A stretch of 64,000 nt of DNA from Halomonas cupida. Lineage in GTDB: Bacteria > Pseudomonadota > Gammaproteobacteria > Pseudomonadales > Halomonadaceae. Positions 52,646 through 61,207 of this stretch are shown piece by piece; within the stretch, counting starts at the first letter, position 1, and every line of letters begins with the position of its first letter. Where the stretch lies: positions 164,341 to 228,340 of the forward strand of contig NZ_FRCA01000008.1 of NCBI RefSeq assembly GCF_900142755.1, read 5' to 3'. The notes beneath the pieces are model-generated. The model saw nothing but the letters and a program-made list of their open reading frames with translations. It did no database searches and was not told the origin of the DNA. The position numbers and the translations under genes were made by a program.

Positions 52646-54921
52646 ACCTCGGGACTGGCATAGCGATCGTCCATCAGCACCACCACACCGCGATCTTCGG
52701 GCTGACGAATGACCCTACCTGCTGCCTGCACGACCTTGATCAGCCCGGGAATGCGGTAGGCATAATCGTCGCCGCACCCGAAGCGCGTCTCGAGCCGCTG
52801 CTTGAGTACTTCCTGGCGCGGCTCCCGGGGCGGCAATCCCAGGGTGGCAATGAAGGCACCAATCAACCGATCGCCCGGCAGGTCTATTCCCTCGGCGAAG
52901 GCGCCTCCGAGCACCGCCAGCGCAATCCCTCTTCCACCGGGACGGAAATCTGCCACAAACTGATTCCGTTGCTCCTCACTCATGCTCCGCTGTTGGCGAC
53001 GCAGGGGAATCTCGGGCCAGGCCTTGGCCAGAGCCTCATGCAGCTGCTGCAGGTAGTGGAAACTGGAAACGAAGGCCAGATAATGGCCGGGCTGCCGCCG
53101 GTACTGGTCGGCCAGGGTTTCGACTATTCCCGGCAGCGAGCGCTCACGATCACGATAGCGAGTGGAAAGATGGCGACAGACGCGCACCTCGAGCTGCTCG
53201 GCACTGAAGGGAGACGCGACCTCATACCACACGGTATGTTGTGGCAGGCCCAGCAGATCGCGTTGATAGTGCGCCGGTGACAGAGTCGCCGAGAACAGCG
53301 TACAGGTGCTGGCCGAGGAAAATCGCGGCGCGAGAAAGTCCGCCGGTATCAGATTGACGATGGCCAGTTGCGAGCGCCCTCGCCCCTGTCGGGTCAACTC
53401 ACACAACGAATGGTCACCAAAGGTCTCGGCGAGCCGCGTGAAGGCCAGCAGCTCGAACAGGCAGTCGGTCAACATGCCGCTGCCATCCTCGGGATGCTCG
53501 GCAAGATGGTCACTGATCGCACTGCTGGCCGACTGCAGAGCTCCAACCAGTTGCTCGGGCAATGCTTCCAGCTGCCTCCAGTGAGTCGTATCCTCGGGAG
53601 CCGTCGGAACAGCAACATCCACATCGTATTGCTCACGAATCAGTGCCTGCCAACAGCGCACCACACGCCCCAGCGAGCGTTTCACACCCTGCGGTGCCTC
53701 GCGATGCCAGCCTGCCATGCGACGTTGATCGAGACCAGCCGAATACATGCCTCTGGCGCGATCCACGAGGTTATGAGCCTCATCGATCAGCACCGCCATG
53801 CGCCACTCCTCGCTACGGCACAGTCCATGCAACAACGCACTGGTGTCGAAGTAGTGATTGACGTCAGCCACAAGCACGTCGCTCCAGCGTGCCATTTCCT
53901 GTCCCAGATAGTAGGGGCAGAGCTGGTGCTGGCTTGCGATGTCGCGCAATCCCTCTCTATCAAGCCAGGCATAGGTTGCCGCGGCTTCCCGAGCCGCCGG
54001 CAGGCGATCATAGAAGCCCTGAGCCAGAGGACAGGCATCACCATGACAGGCGCGTCCGGGGTATTCACAGGCCTTTTGTCGGGCGATCAATTCCAGTACT
54101 CGCAAGGGAGCATCGGGCTGCGGAAACAGCTTTCTCAACGCATCCAGCGCCACCTGACGCCCCGGTGTCTTCATGGTCAGAAAGGCGAGGCGATCGAGAG
54201 CATGGCGAGGCATCGCCTTGAGGGTCGGAAACAGGGTACCCAGAGTCTTGCCGATCCCCGTCGGAGCCTCGACCAGCAACTCACGCCCGGTGGCCGCCGC
54301 CTTGTAGACCGTTTCGGCCAGTTCACGCTGACCGGGCCGGAAATCCGGCCACGGGAATGCCAACTGGGCCAGACTGGCGTCGCGCGCGCGGCGATGGGCG
54401 ACCTCCGACTCCCCCCATTGGCGATAATTCCGACAGCGCTGTTCCAGCTCCCGCCACAATGCCTCGGCCTGGCAGGTCTCGGTCAGTCGCGTCTCACGCC
54501 AGTTGGCGCTATCCACATAGACCAGCACCAGAGTGACTTCCTCGAGGCCCTGTTCTCGGCACCAGAGTGCGCCATAGGCACGCACCTGGGCCCAGTGCAG
54601 TGCACGCTGATTGTCTGCCATGCGCTCCAGGCGACCACGATAGGTCTTGATCTCCTCGATCGTTCGGCCATCCCGGCAGACGCCATCGATACGCCCCTGG
54701 ATGCGCAGGCCTGCCACCTCCTCAGCGACAGGCACTTCCGCACGATACCCCTCACCGCGAGTGGCAACGACCCGCGCCTGTCCCTCGAGACCATCACGAG
54801 CGCTGGGTGACGGTGTGAAGCGGTGATCGAGATCACCACGCCGTGCCGTGAAGTCGCAGAGGGCCCTTACCCCCACCCTGGGCATGGACTCATTGCCGGG
54901 AACACGAACAGCATCAGTCAT
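52606..54921 (-). CDS. Rad3/XPD-type DNA helicase with N-terminal RecB/Cas4-like nuclease domain
   Basis: 771 residues from the ATG that overlaps the preceding gene. Residues about 30-120 form a PD-(D/E)xK nuclease: D79 in GRIDG, E90 and K92 in EEIK, and the QxxxY motif Q112-Y116 (QVRAY). Helicase motif I is APTGIGKT and motif II is DEAH (IDEAHNLVD). Four cysteines between them (CEYPGRACHGDAC and QLCPYY) fit the Fe-S cluster of the DinG/XPD family. The fusion should unwind and trim DNA, probably in 5'-3' direction. It is translationally coupled to the FAN1-like nuclease gene. Confidence 0.9.
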   Translation of the reverse strand: MTDAVRVPGNESMPRVGVRALCDFTARRGDLDHRFTPSPSARDGLEGQARVVATRGEGYRAEVPVAEEVAGLRIQGRIDGVCRDGRTIEEIKTYRGRLERMADNQRALHWAQVRAYGALWCREQGLEEVTLVLVYVDSANWRETRLTETCQAEALWRELEQRCRNYRQWGESEVAHRRARDASLAQLAFPWPDFRPGQRELAETVYKAAATGRELLVEAPTGIGKTLGTLFPTLKAMPRHALDRLAFLTMKTPGRQVALDALRKLFPQPDAPLRVLELIARQKACEYPGRACHGDACPLAQGFYDRLPAAREAAATYAWLDREGLRDIASQHQLCPYYLGQEMARWSDVLVADVNHYFDTSALLHGLCRSEEWRMAVLIDEAHNLVDRARGMYSAGLDQRRMAGWHREAPQGVKRSLGRVVRCWQALIREQYDVDVAVPTAPEDTTHWRQLEALPEQLVGALQSASSAISDHLAEHPEDGSGMLTDCLFELLAFTRLAETFGDHSLCELTRQGRGRSQLAIVNLIPADFLAPRFSSASTCTLFSATLSPAHYQRDLLGLPQHTVWYEVASPFSAEQLEVRVCRHLSTRYRDRERSLPGIVETLADQYRRQPGHYLAFVSSFHYLQQLHEALAKAWPEIPLRRQQRSMSEEQRNQFVADFRPGGRGIALAVLGGAFAEGIDLPGDRLIGAFIATLGLPPREPRQEVLKQRLETRFGCGDDYAYRIPGLIKVVQAAGRVIRQPEDRGVVVLMDDRYASPEVQSRLPGWWRGAS

Positions 54922-56629
54922 GACGCCACTCCACATGCCACACCTCGACCGAGATATGGTGGCGGCCCAACCAATCAAGCCAGCGCCGTTGATTGTCCTG
55001 CAGACGATCTCCCGGCGCCTTCACCTCGATCAGACGATAGCTCGGCCTTTCCCCGGGCAGGAACTGCACTAGATCCGGCAGTCCCGAGCGGTTGACCGCC
55101 GGGTCCAACAGCAGGCGCTGAAACATGCAGCGCAGATCCATCGCCGGGATACAGTCGAGTGCGAGGCTCAGCAGTTCCGGCTCCAGCAGTTCCCAGTGCA
55201 CGAAGGGATTGGCCAGCCCTGCACAACGTTGCCGGTGATCGAGAATGACATCGCGATAACTGCCATCATCGAGTCTGGCCAGAGCAGTATCGAACAGCCG
55301 GCGCCGGCGAGCGACAAAATCATCTCGACGCAGATCCGCGGGGCCATGCTGGAAAGGATGGAAGAAAGCCCCCGGCAGCGGGGCGAAGACCACCTCCCAG
55401 CACAACAGGCCGAACAGCCCGGTAATCAAGCCATTCTCGACATACCATGCCGGCCGATCAGAGTGACTGATGGCATCGCGCACAGCGAGCTCGACGCTGC
55501 CGCAGATGACCAGATGATCCGCCGGAAGCTCGAGGACTCGAGCTCGAGGCTGGCGGGTGGGAGGCAACTCGGGACGAGGCAATTCCAGCTTTCGCGCCAG
55601 GCGCGGCAGCAGGCGCTCCAGGCCCTGTTGCTCCGCTTCGCCGCAAGGCGATGCCTGTGCCTCAAGCGCTAACCGGTGGGCCTCGGCATACTCCCCCTGA
55701 CGCTCAAGCAGACGTAGCCGACGAATACGCGCCTCACCGGGCCCCGCGAGACCGTAACAGTGCAGGGCCAGAGGGATGTCGCCATCGCGCTGCGCCTGCT
55801 GACCGAGGCGATACAACAGTCGCGCACGGCGCTCGGCCAGCCAGGGGTTGTCCTGCGCCGGTGGCGGAATTTCCGTCAGCAGCGCTTCAATGGACTCCCC
55901 TTCATCCAACCGGCCACGCAGGTCATGCAGAGCCAGATAGAGGTCCACATCCCCACGACACTGGAAGGCATGGGACAACTCGCCAAGGTCAACCTGCTGA
56001 TAGCGCACCAGCCCCAGCTCGGCAAGAACGAAGTCCGACCAGGTCTGATGCAGGTTGCCAAAGAACATCAGCCGCAGCCGGTCACATACCGGCATTACCG
56101 TCAATTGCACCAGTTGATCCGTGGTCTCCGTCCACCAGTGCGACAGACGTCGGCGTTGCGGCTCAGCGTCACCGGCCTCCTCGTACTCCTGTATGACGTC
56201 AAGCAGGCGCTGGCGAGTTGCCGACTTTGCAATACCATGTGCTGCAAGTCGTTCGGCGAAGCACTGACGCAGCTCCGGTACGCGTAGCTGCGCAAACAGC
56301 TCATCGAGACCAATCAGAGGATCACGGATCACCATTCCGGCTTCCACCAACGGCACCAGCGCACGGTCGCTATCACCAATCTCGGCATAGTCGAGACGTG
56401 ACAGACGAAACAATTCGCCCTTGCGCGACACCATACGCACCAACAGCGCCTGGGAGACCTCCGGCAACTCGCCAAACCCGACGATGAACTTCCACTCGGA
56501 TTCCGCCAACAGAGAGTCGTGGTGTGCCGCCACCCAGTCGAGCACAAACTGGAAGTGACGCAGGTAATAGCGTGGATCCTCGCGAAGATCATCCGGCAAG
56601 GTCGGGGCAACGGCTGGCATTGGTGTCAT
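54914..56629 (-). CDS. FAN1-like VRR-NUC nuclease
   Basis: 571 residues from the ATG with GGGTGG 5 nt upstream; a GTG nine nt further is possible. C-terminal VRR-NUC domain (about 490-570) with the PD-(D/E)xK residues in RSGLPDL and IEVKAPGD followed by QDNQRRWLDWL. The N-terminal part has a SAP-like and helical layout found in FAN1. Eukaryotic and Pseudomonas FAN1 cut flaps and interstrand crosslinks. Overlap with the helicase ATG means stoichiometric expression. A crosslink-repair operon is the natural reading (established for FAN1; inferred for the pair). Confidence 0.9.
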   Translation of the reverse strand: MTPMPAVAPTLPDDLREDPRYYLRHFQFVLDWVAAHHDSLLAESEWKFIVGFGELPEVSQALLVRMVSRKGELFRLSRLDYAEIGDSDRALVPLVEAGMVIRDPLIGLDELFAQLRVPELRQCFAERLAAHGIAKSATRQRLLDVIQEYEEAGDAEPQRRRLSHWWTETTDQLVQLTVMPVCDRLRLMFFGNLHQTWSDFVLAELGLVRYQQVDLGELSHAFQCRGDVDLYLALHDLRGRLDEGESIEALLTEIPPPAQDNPWLAERRARLLYRLGQQAQRDGDIPLALHCYGLAGPGEARIRRLRLLERQGEYAEAHRLALEAQASPCGEAEQQGLERLLPRLARKLELPRPELPPTRQPRARVLELPADHLVICGSVELAVRDAISHSDRPAWYVENGLITGLFGLLCWEVVFAPLPGAFFHPFQHGPADLRRDDFVARRRRLFDTALARLDDGSYRDVILDHRQRCAGLANPFVHWELLEPELLSLALDCIPAMDLRCMFQRLLLDPAVNRSGLPDLVQFLPGERPSYRLIEVKAPGDRLQDNQRRWLDWLGRHHISVEVWHVEWRHD

Positions 56630-56760
56630 CATATCCACCCGAAACGGCGCCGGGCATTGACAATGTTGAGGTCAGACAAGACTGTTATATGCAGTGCAGT
56701 ATGGCATGGTGCTGGACAGGACTCTATTCATCAGGGCAACCACCCGCCCCTGCAACCGAG

Positions 56761-56878
56761 CCCTTGAAACCAAGCCCTTGAAACCCAGGTTCAGGAAACC
56801 GGGATTCAGAAAGCCTGGTTTCAGGAAACCTGAGGTTCGGGAAAATAAGGTTCGGGAAAACAAGGTTCAGGAAACCAG
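56761..56878. repeat. tandem 14-16-bp repeat upstream of the patatin gene
   Basis: Eight degenerate units: two CCCTTGAAACC-type units (56761-56788) and six GGTTCAGGAAACC-type units of 15-16 bp (56788-56878). The last unit ends in CCAGGAG, which is the ribosome binding site of the next gene. Several units hold GGTTTC/GAAACC, so opposite units can base pair in mRNA. Confidence 0.85.
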
Positions 56879-56887
56879 GAGATACCG

Positions 56888-57910
56888 GTGACCCAGCAAG
56901 CCAAGCGCATCAACCTCGCACTACAGGGCGGCGGAGCCCATGGCGCCTTTACCTGGGGCGTACTGGACACTCTGCTCGACACTCCCTCGATCGAGATCGA
57001 GGCCATCTCCGGGACCTCAGCGGGCGCCATGAATGCCGTGATCATGGCCGATGGGCTGGTGGCGGGCGGCCCTCAGGTGGCGCGCCGAAAGCTCGAGACC
57101 TTCTGGAGAGCTGTCGCCGAAGCTGCTCGCTTCAGCCCGCTGCAACGCAGCCCCTGGGACCGCCTGATCGGCAACTGGAGTCTCGACCATTCGCCGGGCC
57201 ATCTGTTCTTCGATCTGATGACACGCTTCTGGGCCCCCAGTCAGTTCAACCCCCTCAAGTACAACCCTCTGCGTGACATCCTTGTTGACCAGGTGAATTT
57301 CGACAACGTGGGACGCTGCAAGCAGCTCAAACTGTTCATTGCTGCCACCAACGCGACTACCGGACGGGTCAAGATCTTCAATGGCGGTGAGCTGACCCCC
57401 GACATGGTGATGGCCTCGGCCTGCCTGCCATTCCTGTTCGAGGCGGTGGAAATCGATGGAGTGCCCTACTGGGATGGTGGCTATTCAGGCAATCCACCGC
57501 TGTTCCCTTTCTACCGCACCACCGACAGCCGCGACATCCTGATCGTACAGATCAATCCGGTGGCCCGTGAGCATGCCCCAGTGAGCGCCGTGGACATTCT
57601 CAATCGCACCAACGAGATCACCTTCAATGCGAGTCTGCTCAAGGAGCTGCGCGCACTGAACTTCGTCAAGCGACTGATCCGCGAAGGTACCATCGACTCA
57701 CCTGACTACCGTGACATGCTGGTGCACATCATCGACAGTCAGGACCTGCTCAAGCCACTGGGTGCCTCATCCAAGCTCAACGCTGAATGGGAGTTCCTGT
57801 GCCACCTCCGCGACCTCGGTCGCCAGAGAGCCGAGGAATGGATAGCGCAGCATTACGATGACATCGGCGAGCGCGACAGTGTAGACCTACCCACGATGTT
57901 TGCGGGTTAG
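56888..57910 (+). CDS. patatin-like phospholipase
   Basis: 340 residues from a GTG start with AGGAG 7 nt upstream. The oxyanion motif GGGAHGAF (14-21), nucleophile elbow GTSAG with S44, and catalytic DGG in YWDGGYSG near residue 195 make a complete Ser-Asp dyad. It should hydrolyse membrane phospholipids from the cytosolic side; no signal peptide is present. The end overlaps the convergent nitronate monooxygenase gene by 4 bp. Confidence 0.93.
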   Translation: MTQQAKRINLALQGGGAHGAFTWGVLDTLLDTPSIEIEAISGTSAGAMNAVIMADGLVAGGPQVARRKLETFWRAVAEAARFSPLQRSPWDRLIGNWSLDHSPGHLFFDLMTRFWAPSQFNPLKYNPLRDILVDQVNFDNVGRCKQLKLFIAATNATTGRVKIFNGGELTPDMVMASACLPFLFEAVEIDGVPYWDGGYSGNPPLFPFYRTTDSRDILIVQINPVAREHAPVSAVDILNRTNEITFNASLLKELRALNFVKRLIREGTIDSPDYRDMLVHIIDSQDLLKPLGASSKLNAEWEFLCHLRDLGRQRAEEWIAQHYDDIGERDSVDLPTMFAG

Positions 57911-58935
57911 ATAACATCTGCCAGCCACAGCAACTGCTCTTCTGCTGGCACTTCACGACAGCTCTGGCGGTTGGTACCGGCCCAGAGTGGCGAGAAATCG
58001 GGAAGACAACGCGACTCGGCACAGGCACGCAGTTCGGAGAGATCTGCCGCGGCCAGCGGAAAGTCCGGAATATCCGGGTCAAGAGGCCCCAGTTCGCGCA
58101 TCGCACGGTTGACGATACCGCGTGCCGGGCGCCCGGTGAACACATTGGTGATCTCGGTCGGCGCTTCAGGCTCCAGCAGTGCTCTGCGGTGCACGGCACG
58201 CGTGGTGGCCTCCGGGCAGCACAGGAAGGCAGTCCCCACCTGTACCGCCCGAGCGCCTCGTTCCAACGCCTCGCTTACCGCCTGGGGGTCGGCAATACCA
58301 CCTGCGGCAATCACCGGCAACGATACACTTTCGACGACCTGTGAGAGCAATTCCATGGTCGATGACTGCTGGGCGAGATCATGGTTGAGGAAGTGACCTC
58401 GATGCCCCCCGGCTTCCAGCCCCTGAACAATGATCGCATCAACGCCACGCTGCTGGAGCCAAAGCGCCTCCTCAAGAGTGGTGGCCGTGGACAACACCAG
58501 CGCACCGCTGGCCTTGACCCGCTGGAGCAGTGCCGCTTCCGGCACGCCGAAGTGAAAGCTCACCACCGCCGGGGTGTGCTCCTCCACCAGCGCACAGGCA
58601 TCCGCGTCGAAGGGGCGCCGGGTCGGCGCATCACTGGGCGGCGGCGGCTCGATGCCCATCTCCTGGTGGAAAGGCTTGAGTCGCTCGCGCCAGCGCGCCA
58701 GGCGTTCCGGCTGCTCGGGCGGGTTATCATGGCAGAAGAAATTGACGTTGACCGGCCCCTGGTCGGCAATACAGATCAGGGCCTGTTCCAGCGCCTCCAG
58801 AGACAACATACCGGCAGGCAGTCCACCGAGTCCTCCTGCCGCCGTGATCGCCAACGCCAGTTCCTCATCCTGAGCGCCCGCCATGGGGGCCTGCAGGATC
58901 GGCAACCGCAATCCCAATCGTTTCAACAGCGTCAT
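57907..58935 (-). CDS. nitronate monooxygenase (2-nitropropane dioxygenase family)
   Basis: 342 residues, an FMN TIM-barrel. Landmarks are APMAGAQDEELALAITAAGGLG at the N-terminus and the FMN and substrate loop GLEAGGHRGHF with the catalytic His. Oxidises propionate-3-nitronate or related nitronates; it could also be an enoyl-reductase-like relative (FabK), but the EAGGHRGHF loop fits class I NMO better. ATGA overlap with the upstream aspartic protease gene makes them one operon. Confidence 0.9.
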   Translation of the reverse strand: MTLLKRLGLRLPILQAPMAGAQDEELALAITAAGGLGGLPAGMLSLEALEQALICIADQGPVNVNFFCHDNPPEQPERLARWRERLKPFHQEMGIEPPPPSDAPTRRPFDADACALVEEHTPAVVSFHFGVPEAALLQRVKASGALVLSTATTLEEALWLQQRGVDAIIVQGLEAGGHRGHFLNHDLAQQSSTMELLSQVVESVSLPVIAAGGIADPQAVSEALERGARAVQVGTAFLCCPEATTRAVHRRALLEPEAPTEITNVFTGRPARGIVNRAMRELGPLDPDIPDFPLAAADLSELRACAESRCLPDFSPLWAGTNRQSCREVPAEEQLLWLADVI

Positions 58936-59486
58936 GGATCAAGCTCCTGGCTGGAAGACTTACCGACTGATGCATCTGCCGGTACATTGAGTTCGAGGAT
59001 ATCGCCGCGAATGACAATATCAAAGCGCTTGAGAAAGCTCATTCCCAGCAACACACCATCCCCCTTGTTGCCGGGATTGATGGCGCCACGCACCGCATGA
59101 GCCGTCAAACCACCCAGGGTGACGGTTTCCAACCGAGTGACACTGCCCTCGACGGTACCATTGGCAGTGTGCAGGCGGACCTCGCCCATGGGTCGCAGCC
59201 CCAACCGCTCAGCGACATGTCCGGGTACACTCACCAGACTGGCCCCGGTATCGAGCAGAAAACTGACTTCCTGCCCGTTGATCGTTCCCGGAGCACGGTA
59301 ATGGCCATCGGCACCTCGCTGCAAGCGCAAGGGCTCGTCCGCTGCCACCGATATCAACCCGGCATTGGGGTTGTCACGCCTCTCCAGCCAGCCATGTACC
59401 CACCAACTGCCAAGCGCCATGAGCAGCACCCAGAAGACCAGCATCATGGCCAGCCCGGGCCCCCGCGTGGTCTGACGCTCCGTCAT
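58932..59486 (-). CDS. retropepsin-like aspartic protease, membrane-anchored
   Basis: 184 residues from the ATG with GGGGAG 8 nt upstream. One N-terminal membrane anchor (about 12-34), then a single-lobe aspartic protease domain with the catalytic D79 in LLDTGAS and a ...HTANGTV flap. This is the clan AA family of bacterial homodimeric retropepsins (TIGR02281-type), probably facing the periplasm. Biological substrate unknown. Its stop overlaps the monooxygenase start. Confidence 0.85.
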   Translation of the reverse strand: MTERQTTRGPGLAMMLVFWVLLMALGSWWVHGWLERRDNPNAGLISVAADEPLRLQRGADGHYRAPGTINGQEVSFLLDTGASLVSVPGHVAERLGLRPMGEVRLHTANGTVEGSVTRLETVTLGGLTAHAVRGAINPGNKGDGVLLGMSFLKRFDIVIRGDILELNVPADASVGKSSSQELDP

Positions 59487-59605
59487 TCTCGTTCTCCCCG
59501 TCGACATCAGCGGTCCAGTGTTGCAATGGAATGTCATTATACTGATCGCCAGCCCGCTACAATGCCCTGATCCCTGTCCACCCCTTGTACATCAGGAGCA
59601 GCTTG

Positions 59606-60220
59606 ATGAGCGATATTCCACTCGACACCCACGATATGGATGCCGGCCTGATCTATCGTCTGTTCACCGGAGCCATTGCCCCACGGCCCATTGCCTGGGT
59701 CTCGACGACCAGCGCAGCAGGCCACGTCAACCTGGCCCCCTTCTCGTTCTTCAATGTGGCCAGCGTCAAGCCACCCGTGCTGGTCTTCTCACCGCTGATC
59801 ACCGCCGATGGCCGCACCAAGGACACACTTGCCAATCTGCGGGAAGTCGGTGAATGCGTCGTCCACATCGGCGGCGAGGCACTGGCCGAGCCACTCAATG
59901 CCACCAGCGCCAGTCTGGCACCCCACGCGGATGAATTCGATCACGCTGGGCTGACCAAGGTAGCGCTGGGAGACCTGAAAGTACCGCGTATCGCCGAGGC
60001 GCCAGTGGCCTTTGGTTGCCGCCTGCGCGACATCATCAGTTTCGGCGATCAGCCCATGGCCGGAAGTCTGGTGCTTGCCGAAGTGGTGCTGATCCATGCC
60101 GACTCGAGTGTCTGGGACGGACGCCATGTCAGCGTCGATGCGCTGCGCCCCATCGGTCGTATGGCCGGTAGCGACTACGCCCGCAGCACCGACCTCTTTG
60201 CGTTGGAAAGGCCGAAGTAA
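59606..60220 (+). CDS. flavin reductase-like (DIM6/NTAB) protein
   Basis: 204 residues from the ATG with AGGAG 7 nt upstream; a TTG seven codons earlier is not needed. FMN-binding split-barrel with the family segment LFTGAIAPRPIAWVSTTSAAG and PFSFFNVASVKPPVLVFSP (short landmarks). Reduces or binds flavin for an unknown partner. Divergent from the aspartic protease gene. Confidence 0.9.
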   Translation: MSDIPLDTHDMDAGLIYRLFTGAIAPRPIAWVSTTSAAGHVNLAPFSFFNVASVKPPVLVFSPLITADGRTKDTLANLREVGECVVHIGGEALAEPLNATSASLAPHADEFDHAGLTKVALGDLKVPRIAEAPVAFGCRLRDIISFGDQPMAGSLVLAEVVLIHADSSVWDGRHVSVDALRPIGRMAGSDYARSTDLFALERPK

Positions 60221-60460
60221 GCGATGAGCAGCGAGCAACGAGCTGCCCAGTGCGGATCCAGTTTCGAGCCAGCTATGTTCGTTCCAGACGAACAAACGCA
60301 CTTCCCACATCCCTGTGGGTCGCGAGCGGCTCAACGCCAGAACGGCAAGTCCGTGCCTTTCCCGGGGTTCAGGATTCGGGGGTCAAGCTCGAGCGCAGCG
60401 TAGCTCGTGGCTCGTAGCTCGTAGCTCGTAGCTCGTGGCTGACGAGCGACAAGTCGCTCG
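60221..60460. other. intergenic region with several small palindromes
   Basis: 240 bp between convergent genes. It holds decayed heptamers (60226-60246), GTTCGT/ACGAAC (60277-60293), CCCACA/TGTGGG (60304-60319, terminator-like) and a heptamer array (60397-60438). No gene. Confidence 0.6.
60397..60438. repeat. heptamer tandem array (CTCGTGG/CTCGTAG)
   Basis: Five contiguous CTCGTGG or CTCGTAG units preceded by a partial GCGTAG unit, directly downstream of the TauE gene's stop. Same family as the arrays at 4674 and 15802. Confidence 0.85.
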
Positions 60461-61207
60461 TCAAAGCGCCTTTACCACCAACCAGGCGCCGAGGGCGATG
60501 ATGCCGATCAGGAATACCTGGCGAAAACGCGCTTCCGACAGGCGTCGCCGCAGTTGCTGGCCCAGCCACATACCAATGAATGCCGGCAGCAATGCGGCGC
60601 AGGACGCCAGCAGCAGGTCGGCGGTCAGTACGTTACGCTCACCCAGCGCCAGAGCCAGGCTGGCCGTGGTGATGCAGAACAGCATGCCCATGGCCTGAAT
60701 CAGCGCCTCCCGCGGCAGACCGATGGACTGCAGCCACGGTACGCCGGGAAATACGCTGGAACCGGTCATGCCCGTCAGCAGGCCGGTCAACGCCCCGGCA
60801 CCACAGGCATGACTGAGGCGTTCAGACAGGCGCAGACTACGCCGTGCCAGGTTCAGCACGCCGTACAGCATCAGCAGCAAGCCAAGCAACAGGGATAACC
60901 AGCGCGGGTCGACACTGGCCAGTATCCAGACACCGGGCCAGACCGCCAGCGCCGCTGCGGTCAGGAACGGCCAGAGGCGACGGCTCAACGCCAATAGTTG
61001 ACCACCTGCCAGCGCCTGCCACAGGTTGGTGGTGATGGTCGGCACAAGCATCAACGCCATGGCACTCGACAAGCCCAGCACCGCCGTCAACAACGCCAGC
61101 AGGACCGTGGGCATCCCCATGCCGAGGATTCCCTTGACCATTCCGGCCAGCACCAGGATGGCCGCTACCAGTACCAGCAGGTCTGGATCGGCAAGTATGG
61201 CGCTCAA
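60461..61207 (-). CDS. TauE/SafE-family permease
   Basis: 248 residues starting at a TTG. This start is favoured because its TTGA overlap with the upstream transporter stop couples the two genes and gives the usual family length. A longer frame reading into that gene is spurious. Eight hydrophobic helices, with GMVKGILGMGMPTVLLALLTA and GLLTGMTGSSVFPGVPWLQ as the two TauE signature loops. Family members export sulfite or sulfoacetate-like anions; substrate unknown. Confidence 0.85.
   Translation of the reverse strand: MSAILADPDLLVLVAAILVLAGMVKGILGMGMPTVLLALLTAVLGLSSAMALMLVPTITTNLWQALAGGQLLALSRRLWPFLTAAALAVWPGVWILASVDPRWLSLLLGLLLMLYGVLNLARRSLRLSERLSHACGAGALTGLLTGMTGSSVFPGVPWLQSIGLPREALIQAMGMLFCITTASLALALGERNVLTADLLLASCAALLPAFIGMWLGQQLRRRLSEARFRQVFLIGIIALGAWLVVKAL

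Noticed and set aside
53368-54810. 480-codon open frame antisense to the helicase gene
   Set aside because: The minus-strand gene has complete helicase and nuclease motifs; the plus frame has no motif and lacks a Shine-Dalgarno.
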